Shown here in pieces: positions 18,749 through 28,244 of a stretch of DNA of 62,272 bases. This DNA is from Candidatus Taenariivivens baikalensis (GTDB lineage Bacteria; Omnitrophota; Omnitrophia; Omnitrophales; Aquincolibacteriaceae). The notes under the pieces were generated by a model that saw only the letters and a program-made list of their open reading frames with translations, searched no databases and was not told the DNA's origin. Position 1 is the first letter of the stretch. Every line of letters begins with the position of its first letter. The position numbers and the translations under genes are program-made. The stretch is from positions 1 through 62,272 of the forward strand of contig SICL01000009.1 of NCBI GenBank assembly GCA_009691445.1, read 5' to 3'.

Positions 18749-20287
18749 ATGAATCAGACACTCATCATCCTTGATTTCGGATCTCAATACACGCAGCTCA
18801 TTGCGCGGCGTGTCAGAGAGCAAAAAGTTTTCTGTAAGATTCTGCCTTATCACGCAGCCCTTGCCGTAATTGCCGCTGAAAAACCCAAGGGGATTATTCT
18901 TTCCGGGTCTCCGGCGAATGTCTATGGTCCTAAAGCGCCTATTCCCGATCTTCGGCTTTTTGATTTGGGAGTGCCGATATTCGGAATTTGTTATGGCCTT
19001 CAGTTGATGGCGCATGTCCTGAACGGTAAAGTTCATAAGTCCTCAAAGCGCGAATACGGGTTTTCTGAGCTTGTGGTGGATAAACCCAGCGGACTTTTTA
19101 AAGGCCTCCCTAAAAATTTTACGTGCTGGATGAGTCACGGTGATAAGCTGGATCGTCTGCCCCAGGGCTTTGTGAGCGTGGCTCATACTTCGAATTCCCC
19201 GATTGCCGCAGTGGCGAATTTTCAAAGAAAGATTTTTGGTGTGCAGTTTCATCCGGAGGTAGTTCACACGCCGCTTGGCAGCAAGATTATTGCCAATTTT
19301 CTTTTTGAGGTCTGCGGATTTTACGGTGATTGGACTTCCAAGGCGTTTATCCGGGAATCAATCCGGAAAATTCGCCGGGAAGTTGGGCACTCGAAGGTGG
19401 TATTAGGCCTTTCAGGCGGCGTGGATTCTTCCGTCGCTGCCGTATTAATCCACAAGGCCATTGGAAAACAACTCACCTGTATTTTTGTGGATAACGGACT
19501 TCTCCGCCTTCATGAGATGGATCAGATCCGAAGTATCTTTCAGAGGCATTTTAAAATGAATATCCGTATTGTGGATGCGCGCAAAAATTTTCTTACCGAG
19601 CTCCGGGGCGTCGTGGATCCGGAGAAAAAGCGGAAAATTATTGGCCGTGTCTTCATCGAAGTTTTTGACCGGGAAGCTAAAAAGATCGGCAAGGTTAATT
19701 TCTTGGGACAAGGGACACTTTATCCCGATGTGATTGAATCGGTTTCCGTTCACGGAGGACCCGCGAGTATGATTAAAAGTCATCATAATGTCGGGGGGCT
19801 TCCCAAAAAAATTCGTTTTAAACTTCTTGAGCCGCTGCGTGAACTTTTTAAAGATGAGGTGCGTGCGGCAGGCCGGGCACTCGGACTTAAAAGTGAAGTG
19901 GTTGACCGTCACCCTTTCCCGGGGCCAGGACTTGCCGTGCGGATTATTGGGGATGTGACGGAGTCGCGTCTTGGACTTCTGCGTGCGGCCGACTGGATTG
20001 TGATTGATGAAATTAAAAAAGCAAAGCTCTATCATCAAATTTGGCAGGCCTTTGCTGTTTTTCTTCCCATTAAGAGCGTCGGTGTTATGGGTGATGAGAG
20101 GACCTATGAGAATGCGGTTGCCGTGCGCGCGGTTACTTCCCAGGATGGGATGACTGCGGATTGGGCACGCATTCCTCCTGAAGTTTTAAGCCGCATTTCA
20201 AGCCGCATTATTAATGAAGTGCGCGGGATTAATCGTGTCTGCTATGATATATCGAGTAAACCGCCTGCCACAATCGAGTGGGAATAA
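18749..20287 (+). CDS. guaA: GMP synthase (glutamine-hydrolysing)
   Basis: A 512-residue protein, normal length. The N-terminal class I glutamine amidotransferase has catalytic Cys81 in FGICYGLQ and the His/Glu pair in FHPEVVHT. The ATP-pyrophosphatase P-loop is SGGVDSSVAAVL. The C-terminal dimerisation domain includes the PFPGPGLAVR motif and ends with the conserved KPPATIEWE. It converts XMP, ATP and glutamine to GMP in the cytoplasm. It follows guaB3 across a palindrome and is probably co-transcribed with it. Confidence 0.97.
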   Translation: MNQTLIILDFGSQYTQLIARRVREQKVFCKILPYHAALAVIAAEKPKGIILSGSPANVYGPKAPIPDLRLFDLGVPIFGICYGLQLMAHVLNGKVHKSSKREYGFSELVVDKPSGLFKGLPKNFTCWMSHGDKLDRLPQGFVSVAHTSNSPIAAVANFQRKIFGVQFHPEVVHTPLGSKIIANFLFEVCGFYGDWTSKAFIRESIRKIRREVGHSKVVLGLSGGVDSSVAAVLIHKAIGKQLTCIFVDNGLLRLHEMDQIRSIFQRHFKMNIRIVDARKNFLTELRGVVDPEKKRKIIGRVFIEVFDREAKKIGKVNFLGQGTLYPDVIESVSVHGGPASMIKSHHNVGGLPKKIRFKLLEPLRELFKDEVRAAGRALGLKSEVVDRHPFPGPGLAVRIIGDVTESRLGLLRAADWIVIDEIKKAKLYHQIWQAFAVFLPIKSVGVMGDERTYENAVAVRAVTSQDGMTADWARIPPEVLSRISSRIINEVRGINRVCYDISSKPPATIEWE

Positions 20288-20290
20288 TTT

Positions 20291-20361
20291 TGTGAAGCGT
20301 GAAGCGTTGTACGTGAAGCTGAATAGGACGTTTCACGTTTCACTCAATACGCTTCACGTTT
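20291..20361. repeat. GTGAAGC / GCTTCAC palindrome
   Basis: The left arm is TGTGAAGCGTGAAGCG; the right arm is TTTCACGTTTCACTC followed by GCTTCACG. The right arm ends immediately before the dnaE ATG, leaving no Shine-Dalgarno. A second copy lies at 41141. Confidence 0.85.
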
Positions 20362-23300
20362 ATGCATTCTGACTTCGTCCACCTTCATTGCCATACCGAA
20401 TATAGCCTCCTGAATGGCGCCGTCAAAATCAAAGACCTGGTTCGCCGGGCCGTTGAACTCAAATTTCCAGCCATAGCCCTGACCGATCACGGCAATCTCT
20501 TTGGTGCCATCCATTTTTATACGGATGCGATGCATGAGGGCATTAAACCTATTTTGGGCATGGACGCTTATATTGCGCCCGCCTCCCGCTTTGAGAAGCA
20601 AACGCATGGAATCAAGGAAGCCTCTTTTCATTTGACGCTTTTGGCTGCCAGCGAACAGGGATATAAAAACCTCATGAAACTTGCAAGCATTGGGTATCTG
20701 GAAGGGTTTTACTACCGTCCTCGCATTGATAAAGAAGTTCTCAAACAGTATTCAGAAGGTCTGATTGCCTTAAGCGGAGATATGAAAGGCGAGATTCCTT
20801 ATTATGTCTTGAATGATGATCTGGACGAATCCCGTCGCGCGATAACGGAGTTCATCGATATCTTTGGACCTCGGAATTTTTTCCTGGAGATCATGGATCA
20901 AGGGCTTGAGCCCCAGAAGAAAATCATTCATGAACTTCAGAAATTCTCCAAGGATTTTGGCCTTCGGCTTGTGGCGACCAATGATGTCCATTATAACTAC
21001 CGCCAAGATGCTCATGCTCATGATGCCCTTCTTTGTATCGGAACGGGCAGTACGCTGGATGAGCCGCACCGTTTGCGTTATCACGGGGATAGTTATTACC
21101 TCAAATCTGCAGCTGAGATGCGCGAAACGTTTAGAGATTTTCCCGATGCGATCAAAGCGACCATTGATATTGCCGAACGCTGCAATCTGACTCTGGATTT
21201 TAAGAAGACGCATCTTCCTCACTATGAGCCACCGCCAGGAACGACGCAACGTCAGTATGCCGAAGGACTTTGTTTTCAGGGGCTCCGGAGAAAATTCCCT
21301 GAGGGGATTGCCGAGAATTATCTTGCGCGTCTTCGTTACGAACTTGAAGTGATCCAGAAAATGGGATATCTGAGCTACTTCCTTGTGGTTTGGGATTTTA
21401 TTCATTATGCCCGGGAGCAGGGGATTCCGGTCGGACCGGGACGCGGATCGGCGGCCGGAAGTTTGGCGGCTTACGCTTTGGGGATTACAAGTATTGATCC
21501 GATCAAGAACGGCCTTATCTTTGAACGATTCCTGAATCCTGATCGTGTCAGCATGCCTGATATTGATATCGACTTTTGCTACGAACGCCGCGATGAAGTC
21601 ATTGATTACGTCAAACGAAAATATGGCACTGAAAATGTGGCGCAGATTATCACCTTCGGAACCATGGCGGCCAAGGCGGTGATCCGTGATGTGGGCCGCG
21701 TCATGAATCTTTCTTATCAGGATGTGGATCGGATTGCTAAGCTCATTCCTCTGGAACTTAATATCACCATCGAACAGGCGATTCAAAAAGAACCCAAACT
21801 TAAGGAGCAGATCGAAAGCGATGCGCGCATTTCGCAGCTGATTGAAACTTCCAAACAATTGGAAGGATTTGTACGGCATGCTTCCACTCACGCAGCCGGA
21901 GTGGTGATCTCGGATGTGCCGCTGACCGAATACGTCCCGCTTTTGAAGGCGGATGAACAGATTTCCACGCAATACAACATGAAGGACTTGGAGAAAATTG
22001 GTCTTCTGAAAATGGATTTTCTGGGTCTCAAGACGCTGACGATGATTCATGAAGCGTTGAAACTGATTGATCGCCGCCAGGGTGCGAAATTAGATATTGA
22101 GGCTCTCCCCTGGGATGATAAGAAAACTTATGAGATGCTGCAGACAGCGAATGCTGCCGGAGTGTTTCAGCTTGAAAGTTCGGGGATGAGGGATCTCCTG
22201 AAAAAGATGAAGCCGACTTGTTTTGATCATCTTGTGGCCTTGCTTGCGCTTTATCGTCCGGGGCCGCTCGGAAGCGGTATGGTCGATGACTTTATCCGCT
22301 GTCTTCACAATCCTAAACTGATTAAATACGATCATCCGGCTTTGGAGGCGACTCTCAAGGAGACTTACGGAGTGATTCTTTATCAGGAACAGGTGATGAA
22401 GATTGTCAGTGATCTTGCCGGATTCACGCTTGCTCAAGCCGATTCATTACGGCGTGCTATTGGTAAAAAAATTCCTGAGATTATGGAAAAAGAAAAGTCG
22501 GGTTTCCTTGAAGGCGCCGCGAAGCGCAATATTCCTCAGCCCGTGGCTGAAAAAGTCTGGAACCTGATTGATTATTTTTCAGGATACGGTTTTAACAAAT
22601 CCCATTCAACGGCCTATGCGCTTATCTCTTATCAAACGGCGTATTTGAAAGCCCATTACCCGTTGGAATTTATGACCGCGCTGCTTACTTCTGAAATGGG
22701 AAATACTGATAAGGTGGTCCGCTATATTGAAGATTCAAAAAAAATGGGGATAAGCGCGCTTCCTCCATCGGTCAATGAAAGTTCTTCGGAATTTACTTGT
22801 GCGGATAATCACATTCGTTTTGGATTGACCGCCATAAAAAATGTGGGTTCAACCGCCATTGAATCTATTTTAAAAACCCGTAAGGAATCCGGAGCGTTTA
22901 AAAGTCTCTCTGACTTTACAAGCCGTGTTGACTTGAGGGTTTGCAACCGGAAAGTTCTTGAGAGCCTTATCAAGTGTGGCGCCTTTGATGAGTTTAGTGT
23001 TTTTCGCTCTCAGCTGATGGCTGTTTTGGATCAAGCGCTAGATGCCGGCGCCAAATATCAAAAGGATTTGAGTCGTGGACAGCTTTCTTTCTTTGGTGGT
23101 GGAAACGGAAATGCATTTCAGGCCGGAAGTACGGACGTCCCTCAGATTTCGGAGTGGCCTGAGAATCAGCTTTTGGCCTATGAGCGGGAGCTTATTGGAT
23201 TTTACATTACTTCACATCCGCTCTCTAAATATGCGGATATTCTAAAAGTTTATGCGACAGCGTTTTCGGATAATCTAAGTGAATTTCGTGATCAAGCTGA

Positions 23301-23793
23301 GGTGACTATCGGGGGAGTGATTGGAAGTATTAAAGAGATTATGACTAAAAAAGGGGATCGGATGGCCTTTATGAATCTTCAGGATCTCAGTGGATCCTGC
23401 GAGATTATTATTTTCCCTGAAACCTATTTAAAGTTCCAAGAGCTTTTGAAACCAGATGCCCTTATTTTTTTGAGTGGCAAGGTGAGTTCTCGGGACGAAC
23501 AGCCCAAGATCATTGCCGAAGAAATTATTCCTATTACGGATGTGAAGCAGCGGTTTACTCGCGGTATTTCCATTCATTTTCAAACGACAGGAATGGATTC
23601 AGAAGTTCTAAAACAGATTCGAAGTGTCCTAATTAAAAACAAAGGCGAAACACCGGTCTATCTAACCTTCCGTGATCCTCAGGGAAAGACAGCTGTTTTA
23701 AATACAGGAGATGATCTTCGGGTCAAAACGACGGATGATCTGCTTGCTGAGCTCGAAAAAATCGCGGGGGAAAATTCAGTTAAAATCCGGTGA
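20362..23793 (+). CDS. dnaE: DNA polymerase III alpha subunit
   Basis: A 1,143-residue replicative polymerase of the DnaE1 type. Domains in order are an N-terminal PHP domain (HLHCHTEYSLLNG, ALTDHGNLFGA), the palm with catalytic aspartates in MPDIDIDF (D400, D402), thumb and fingers, the beta-binding region, tandem helix-hairpin-helix (about 820-880) and a C-terminal OB fold (about 985-1060). The histidines of the PHP site are kept, unlike E. coli, so the PHP domain could still bind metal and proofread; that is inference. The initiator ATG directly abuts a palindrome arm, so initiation looks independent of a Shine-Dalgarno sequence. Confidence 0.97.
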   Translation: MHSDFVHLHCHTEYSLLNGAVKIKDLVRRAVELKFPAIALTDHGNLFGAIHFYTDAMHEGIKPILGMDAYIAPASRFEKQTHGIKEASFHLTLLAASEQGYKNLMKLASIGYLEGFYYRPRIDKEVLKQYSEGLIALSGDMKGEIPYYVLNDDLDESRRAITEFIDIFGPRNFFLEIMDQGLEPQKKIIHELQKFSKDFGLRLVATNDVHYNYRQDAHAHDALLCIGTGSTLDEPHRLRYHGDSYYLKSAAEMRETFRDFPDAIKATIDIAERCNLTLDFKKTHLPHYEPPPGTTQRQYAEGLCFQGLRRKFPEGIAENYLARLRYELEVIQKMGYLSYFLVVWDFIHYAREQGIPVGPGRGSAAGSLAAYALGITSIDPIKNGLIFERFLNPDRVSMPDIDIDFCYERRDEVIDYVKRKYGTENVAQIITFGTMAAKAVIRDVGRVMNLSYQDVDRIAKLIPLELNITIEQAIQKEPKLKEQIESDARISQLIETSKQLEGFVRHASTHAAGVVISDVPLTEYVPLLKADEQISTQYNMKDLEKIGLLKMDFLGLKTLTMIHEALKLIDRRQGAKLDIEALPWDDKKTYEMLQTANAAGVFQLESSGMRDLLKKMKPTCFDHLVALLALYRPGPLGSGMVDDFIRCLHNPKLIKYDHPALEATLKETYGVILYQEQVMKIVSDLAGFTLAQADSLRRAIGKKIPEIMEKEKSGFLEGAAKRNIPQPVAEKVWNLIDYFSGYGFNKSHSTAYALISYQTAYLKAHYPLEFMTALLTSEMGNTDKVVRYIEDSKKMGISALPPSVNESSSEFTCADNHIRFGLTAIKNVGSTAIESILKTRKESGAFKSLSDFTSRVDLRVCNRKVLESLIKCGAFDEFSVFRSQLMAVLDQALDAGAKYQKDLSRGQLSFFGGGNGNAFQAGSTDVPQISEWPENQLLAYERELIGFYITSHPLSKYADILKVYATAFSDNLSEFRDQAEVTIGGVIGSIKEIMTKKGDRMAFMNLQDLSGSCEIIIFPETYLKFQELLKPDALIFLSGKVSSRDEQPKIIAEEIIPITDVKQRFTRGISIHFQTTGMDSEVLKQIRSVLIKNKGETPVYLTFRDPQGKTAVLNTGDDLRVKTTDDLLAELEKIAGENSVKIR

Positions 23794-23849
23794 AATTATC
23801 GCAGGAAATAGTGTAAGTTTTCAGTGAGGCTCGTAGCTGTGTCATTGTT

Positions 23850-24086
23850 CACAACAATTCGTCGGACGACTCCCGCGCCTTGGCGGAGATGTATGGGTTA
23901 GTCCTTGCGAGGAGCCCGCCACTGTTCTTTGGCGGGCGACGACGCGCTAATCTGACGGTTTTTGTCATTGCGAGTCCCGCGCCTTGGCGGAGACGCGGCA
24001 ATCCCTGGGCCCAACGCCGAGATTTCTTCGCTCCGCTCGCAATGGACAGACGAAGAGATTGCTTCGCTGCGGCCTGCAATGACATG
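23850..24086. repeat. Compound CATTGCGAG-type repeat cluster
   Basis: At least two overlapping copies: GTCATTGCGAGTCCCGCG with CTCCGCTCGCAATGG, and GAGATTGCTTCGCTGCGG with CTGCAATGACATG. A GCCCGCCACTGTTCTTTGGCGGGC hairpin is also present. This explains most of the 549-bp gap between dnaE and the HU gene; the rest holds the HU promoter. Confidence 0.75.
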
Positions 24087-24233
24087 GGTGAGTACAAATT
24101 CACAAAATATTATTCTGTAACCCGTTCATTTTAATATAGTTATGATTATAATCAGCCTCAGATTTCCCCGGTAAAATTCTTTCAAATTCGATTATAAGTC
24201 ATGACTTTATATTGACTTATAACAAAATCAACC

Positions 24234-24262
24234 TTGACAATTTTATCAGCTTTTGATAATTT
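24234..24262 (+). promoter_or_regulatory. Predicted sigma-70 promoter with overlapping inverted repeat
   Basis: TTGACA (24234-24239), a 17-bp spacer and TAATTT (24257-24262). A perfect inverted repeat TTATCA-5-TGATAA (24243-24259) lies in the spacer and overlaps the -10 box, so it could be an operator. It drives the HU-like gene starting at 24343. Confidence 0.6.
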
Positions 24263-24342
24263 TATCGCATCTCTAGTCCTATCAATTGGTTGGAGCGTAA
24301 ATGATAGCGGGGGATTAGCGATTTCGAAGGAGCTGAGTTCTC

Positions 24343-24615
24343 ATGACGAAAAAAGATATCGTGATTAAAGTATCTAATGATACAAATCTTACGCAGATTG
24401 ATGTGAAGAAAATTGTTCAGCGTACTTTGGATGTCGTCCTGGAATCCCTTGAGCGAGGAGAGACCGTGGAGCTTCGTAATTTTGGAGTCTTCAAAGTTAA
24501 AACCCGCCGAGGCCGTTTGGGAAGAAATCCAAGAACGGGTGAAGAAGTTTCGGTGCCTGAGAAAAAAGTCGTTGTTTTTAAAGCGGGGTTGATTTTAAAG
24601 CATAAGGTAAAATAG
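24343..24615 (+). CDS. HU/IHF-family DNA-binding protein
   Basis: A 90-residue protein of exact family length. It has the helical N-terminus (MTKKDIVIKVSNDTNL), the GVFKVKTRRGRLGRNPRTGE beta-arm signature and a basic C-terminus. It bends and compacts DNA as a dimer. The RNPRTGE arm motif is shared by HU and IHF, and the sequence does not settle which. A good AAGGAG precedes the ATG. The cold-shock gene follows 24 bp later. Confidence 0.95.
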   Translation: MTKKDIVIKVSNDTNLTQIDVKKIVQRTLDVVLESLERGETVELRNFGVFKVKTRRGRLGRNPRTGEEVSVPEKKVVVFKAGLILKHKVK

Positions 24616-24639
24616 GTTGTTTTTTAAGGAGGAATTTTT

Positions 24640-24885
24640 ATGGCACTCAAAGGTAAAGTTAAGTGGTTTTCCAACGTCAAGGGATACGGTTTTCTTGAAT
24701 CTCAGGAATCTCCTAAAGATGTTTTCGTTCACTACAAATCGATTGATGGTGAAGGATACAAGACGCTGAAGGACAAAGAGGAAGTCGAGTTTGAACTTGT
24801 TGAAGGGGACAAGGGTCCTCATGCCGCTAAGGTTGTTCGAGTCAAAAAAAATCAGCCCAAAAAAGAAGAGGCTGGTAAATCCTGA
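24640..24885 (+). CDS. Cold-shock domain protein
   Basis: An 81-residue single cold-shock domain with RNP1-like KGYGFLE and RNP2-like VFVHY, preceded by GKVKWFSNV. It binds single-stranded RNA or DNA. It has a Lys/Glu-rich C-terminal tail beyond the usual 66-70 residues. AAGGAGGAA precedes the ATG. It is probably in one unit with the HU gene and perhaps rsmE. Confidence 0.95.
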   Translation: MALKGKVKWFSNVKGYGFLESQESPKDVFVHYKSIDGEGYKTLKDKEEVEFELVEGDKGPHAAKVVRVKKNQPKKEEAGKS

Positions 24886-24915
24886 TCTTTTTTCTTCCTT
24901 TTCCTTTCACCTCCC

Positions 24916-25731
24916 ATGAACGCTCGTGATCCAGAGCAAGACGTTTCCTCAAACCGGCGTTTGAAACGTTTTTTTTCTTTCCTCCCACTCACCACTATTG
25001 GGCAAAGAGTTTTTCTTCAAGAATCTGAAAGCCGTCATTTGTGCCGCACGTTGCGTCTTAAGAAAGGCCAGTGTTGTCTCGTGATAGACGGGCAGGGCCG
25101 GGAAGCAGAGGCTGTGATTGAAACCCTTGACCCTCAAAAAACGGCGGTAAAAACGATTCGGATGATTCTCTCTCAATCGGAGGAGGCTATCAAAGGCTGG
25201 AAGATTTGTTTTTATGTGGCCTGTCCTAAAAAAGGAAAATTAGATGATATGATAGAGAAAGCCCAAGAGATTGGAGTGGCAGAAGTCATTCCTCTTGAGA
25301 CGGCCAGGACGGAAATAAAATTTTCGGCAGATCGTATGGAAACTATCCAGGAACGCTGGAGAAAAATCACCCGAGAAGCCGCAAAGCAATCCGGGGCTTC
25401 ACGACTGACCGAGGTTAAGCCGGTGATGAAATTCAAACAGGCTTTGGAAGGGGTGAACGGCGATCCCGCATTATTTTTTCATCCCGTACCGGAGGCGATT
25501 TTTTTCAGAGATTGGATTTATCAATTTCAAAAGCCAAAAGAGTCTGAAGCTTTTCGTGGAAAATTTCATGCCTTCATTGGTCCTGAAGGTGGGTTTTCGG
25601 ATGAGGAAGTCATTCTGGCTCGTTCCAGGCAAGTGACGATGATTCGTCTGGGCTTGAATATCCTTAAAGTTGATACAGCCTTTGTGACCGCCGCGTTTGC
25701 CCTCAAAACATTTTTAAATTGTGAGGAATAA
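24916..25731 (+). CDS. rsmE: 16S rRNA m3U1498 methyltransferase
   Basis: A 271-residue SPOUT methyltransferase. It has an N-terminal PUA-like domain (about 20-85) and the C-terminal knot with FIGPEGGFSDEE and LGLNILKVDTAFV, equivalents of the family motifs GPEGG and LGxRILRxETA. It methylates N3 of U1498 in 16S rRNA using SAM. The N-terminus is about 20 residues longer than usual, and internal starts are possible. It is followed by cvpA after 3 bp. Confidence 0.93.
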   Translation: MNARDPEQDVSSNRRLKRFFSFLPLTTIGQRVFLQESESRHLCRTLRLKKGQCCLVIDGQGREAEAVIETLDPQKTAVKTIRMILSQSEEAIKGWKICFYVACPKKGKLDDMIEKAQEIGVAEVIPLETARTEIKFSADRMETIQERWRKITREAAKQSGASRLTEVKPVMKFKQALEGVNGDPALFFHPVPEAIFFRDWIYQFQKPKESEAFRGKFHAFIGPEGGFSDEEVILARSRQVTMIRLGLNILKVDTAFVTAAFALKTFLNCEE

Positions 25732-25734
25732 TTT

Positions 25735-26310
25735 ATGGGAAAAATGATGGAATGGGTTCACGGATTTATTGGGCTAATCAATTGGAAGCTTACCTTCTCT
25801 CTTTTTCATTCCTTTGACTGGTTTTTTCTCGCGTTTCTTGTATCAGGGATTATCTATGGCAGTAAGCGGGGGTTTTTAAGAAGCGCGGTGGAGCTGGCGG
25901 AGTTCCTCCTTGTTATTTTTGCCGTTGTGGGCAATTACAGTTGGCTTGGTTTCAAGTTGACGCACTGGATCCCTATGTTCCAGGAATCTGTGACAAAACC
26001 CGCGGCCTATTTTTTGATTCTTGCCACGGTGTGGGCGGCTGTGATGGTGATCGATCAGAATTTAAAACAGTTGATTCAGGCCAAGACTTTTCCTCCTCTC
26101 AAGATTATCGGAGGTGCGATCCTGGGTTTGATTTTTTTTCTTCTCATCTTTGCCTTGATTTCCAAAGGTCTTTCAATGATGCCCCAGGACTCCGTCTCCC
26201 AGCTTTTTGAGGAGAGAAAGACATATTTTGGAAAGAGGCTTGCCGGAATCCCTGTTGATTTTTATGCGACGGTCATGAAAAAGCTCGGCGCTCTGCTTGG
26301 CACGAAATAG
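25735..26310 (+). CDS. CvpA family membrane protein
   Basis: A 191-residue protein with four hydrophobic segments. The first region contains WFFLAFLVSGIIYGSKRGFLRS, matching the D-x-x-x-x-x-x-xG-xxRGf pattern of CvpA/colicin V production proteins. The general role in the family is poorly defined (envelope or secretion linked). It lies between rsmE and dnaG with short gaps, so it is likely co-transcribed with them. Confidence 0.82.
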   Translation: MGKMMEWVHGFIGLINWKLTFSLFHSFDWFFLAFLVSGIIYGSKRGFLRSAVELAEFLLVIFAVVGNYSWLGFKLTHWIPMFQESVTKPAAYFLILATVWAAVMVIDQNLKQLIQAKTFPPLKIIGGAILGLIFFLLIFALISKGLSMMPQDSVSQLFEERKTYFGKRLAGIPVDFYATVMKKLGALLGTK

Positions 26311-26327
26311 GCGTTTAGGGTATCCGC

Positions 26328-28127
26328 ATGAATTATGATGATTCGATTAAAGACGAAGTCCGGTTGGCCAGTAATATAGTGGATGTGATTAGCCAGGTTG
26401 TTTCTTTAAAAAAATCCGGCCGAAATTTTAAAGCGAATTGCCCCTTTCATCAGGAAAAATCGCCTTCGTTTATGGTTCATCCCGAGAAACAGATCTTTCG
26501 CTGTTTTGGCTGCGGTGTGGGCGGCGATGTTTTTACTTTCTTGATGAAGCATGAGAATCTTACCTTTCCGGAAGCCCTTCGCCAGTTGGCAGAACGGGCG
26601 AACATTCAACTTCCAGTTTATTCGGCCCAGAACCGTGAGAAGGCTTCGGAATCCGAAGCGCTGTATGAGATCTGCCAATTTGCAGCGGATTTTTATCATC
26701 AAACCTTCTTTCATCCGATCCAGGGGAAAACCGCGCGGGATTATTTTTTTAAACGGGGTTACACGGAGGAGGTGGCGCGGGAATTTAAAATTGGATGGGC
26801 GCCGGAGGGATGGCATTTTCTTTTTGAGGCCCTGAGTAAAAAAGGATTTTCAGAAGCGCTTCTTTTAAAATCCGGGCTGATTCAAAAATCCCCCAAAGGC
26901 AGTCTTTATGACGCGTTTCGGGCGCGGCTGCTTTTTCCCATTCACAATCTTCAAGGAAAGATCGTGGCTTTTGGCGGCCGTATTTTGACGGATCAGAAGG
27001 AGGGCCCCAAATATTTAAATTCTCCTGAGACTCCGATTTTCCACAAACGGCGCGAACTGTTCGGACTTCATTTGGCCAAAAAAAATATCCCCATGGATCG
27101 TTCTCAGATACTGGTCACCGAAGGTTATTTTGATTTTTTGAGACTTTACCATCAGGGGTTCAAGCACGTGGTGGCGACGCTCGGAACTTCTTTGACGGAA
27201 GAGCATGTTCAGCTGCTCAAACGTTTTGCGGATGAAGCCGTCGTGATTTATGACGGCGATAAAGCGGGACAGGCCGCGAGTTTGCGGGGACTCGAGGTTT
27301 TTCTGGAAGGTGAAATGAGTGTCAAGCTGGTGCGGATGCCGCAGGGGCTTGATCCCGATGACTATTTGGTCAAGGAAGGAAACGCCGCTCTTCAGAAGAT
27401 GATTGATGAAGCGAAAGATTTCCTGGACTTTAAACTTGAAATTCTTTTTGAACGCTATAATCCCAAAGATTCTCTGGGGCTTATGCGTATTACGGGTGAA
27501 CTTATCGAGACACTGCAGAAAGTTAATCATCCGGTGTTGCTGGATCATTATCTGACACGGATCGCTTCTCGGACCGGAATCAGCCGGGAATCCCTCAAAT
27601 CCGAATGGACACGTCTTAAGCAGAAGCAGAAGAGCCGGCCAGGCATTGGTTCTGATCCGGGGCCTTCTTTAATGAAGACCCAGGAAATCAGCGATGAAGA
27701 AGTGATTCTTCTCAGTTTACTTATCGATGAACGGGAGATTCGAAAGAAGATGATGCCCATGATTCATGAAATGGATTTTGAAAGCATCTTGTCGCAGAAT
27801 CTTTTTCGTGAAATCGTTCAGACGGAGATAAGACGCGAAGAGAAAAGCTGGCCGCAATGGCTTGATTCCGTGACTGAAGATGGGTTTAAGCAAAGTCTGA
27901 TTCGTCAGGCGGAATTTGAGTGGAATCTGGAGGAGAAGGAAAAAGCGGCGCGGGATTGTTTTTGGCAGCTCCGTAAGAAGAAAAAGGAAAAGAAACTTAG
28001 TGAACTGCGCCGTTTAATTCTGGATTCGGAACATTCCCGAGATCATGAAAAAATGCAACTCTATGCCCGTGATTACCAGGAGCTTCTAAAAAAGCCGCTT
28101 GAAGTGAATCTACAAGATCACCGCTGA
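26328..28127 (+). CDS. dnaG: DNA primase
   Basis: A 599-residue protein. The N-terminal CHC2 zinc finger has C38, H41, C59 and C62. The RNA polymerase domain includes a TOPRIM fold with catalytic Glu in TEGYFDFL and Asp residues in VIYDGDKAGQ. The C-terminal helical domain (about 430-599) would contact the replicative helicase. It makes RNA primers for replication. It forms a dnaG-rpoD pair like the macromolecular synthesis operon of E. coli, but without rpsU here. Confidence 0.96.
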   Translation: MNYDDSIKDEVRLASNIVDVISQVVSLKKSGRNFKANCPFHQEKSPSFMVHPEKQIFRCFGCGVGGDVFTFLMKHENLTFPEALRQLAERANIQLPVYSAQNREKASESEALYEICQFAADFYHQTFFHPIQGKTARDYFFKRGYTEEVAREFKIGWAPEGWHFLFEALSKKGFSEALLLKSGLIQKSPKGSLYDAFRARLLFPIHNLQGKIVAFGGRILTDQKEGPKYLNSPETPIFHKRRELFGLHLAKKNIPMDRSQILVTEGYFDFLRLYHQGFKHVVATLGTSLTEEHVQLLKRFADEAVVIYDGDKAGQAASLRGLEVFLEGEMSVKLVRMPQGLDPDDYLVKEGNAALQKMIDEAKDFLDFKLEILFERYNPKDSLGLMRITGELIETLQKVNHPVLLDHYLTRIASRTGISRESLKSEWTRLKQKQKSRPGIGSDPGPSLMKTQEISDEEVILLSLLIDEREIRKKMMPMIHEMDFESILSQNLFREIVQTEIRREEKSWPQWLDSVTEDGFKQSLIRQAEFEWNLEEKEKAARDCFWQLRKKKKEKKLSELRRLILDSEHSRDHEKMQLYARDYQELLKKPLEVNLQDHR

Positions 28128-28244
28128 TTCGAATTGCATATTCCCGCTATAAAAAGAAGAGTTATTTTTATCTGGCAAGTTTATACGAAATGAATATAAT
28201 CTAGGTTTCCTTTAGGGGAGTTCTACGCATTAATATCGAATTCT

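Noticed and set aside
20770..22050. 426-codon minus-strand ORF opposite dnaE
   Set aside because: It lies wholly within dnaE, has no family similarity I can see and a shadow-like composition rich in Arg, His and Ile; dnaE is certain.
7331..24086. CRISPR array
   Set aside because: The repeats are inverted and degenerate, with no regularly spaced direct repeats and spacers and no cas genes.
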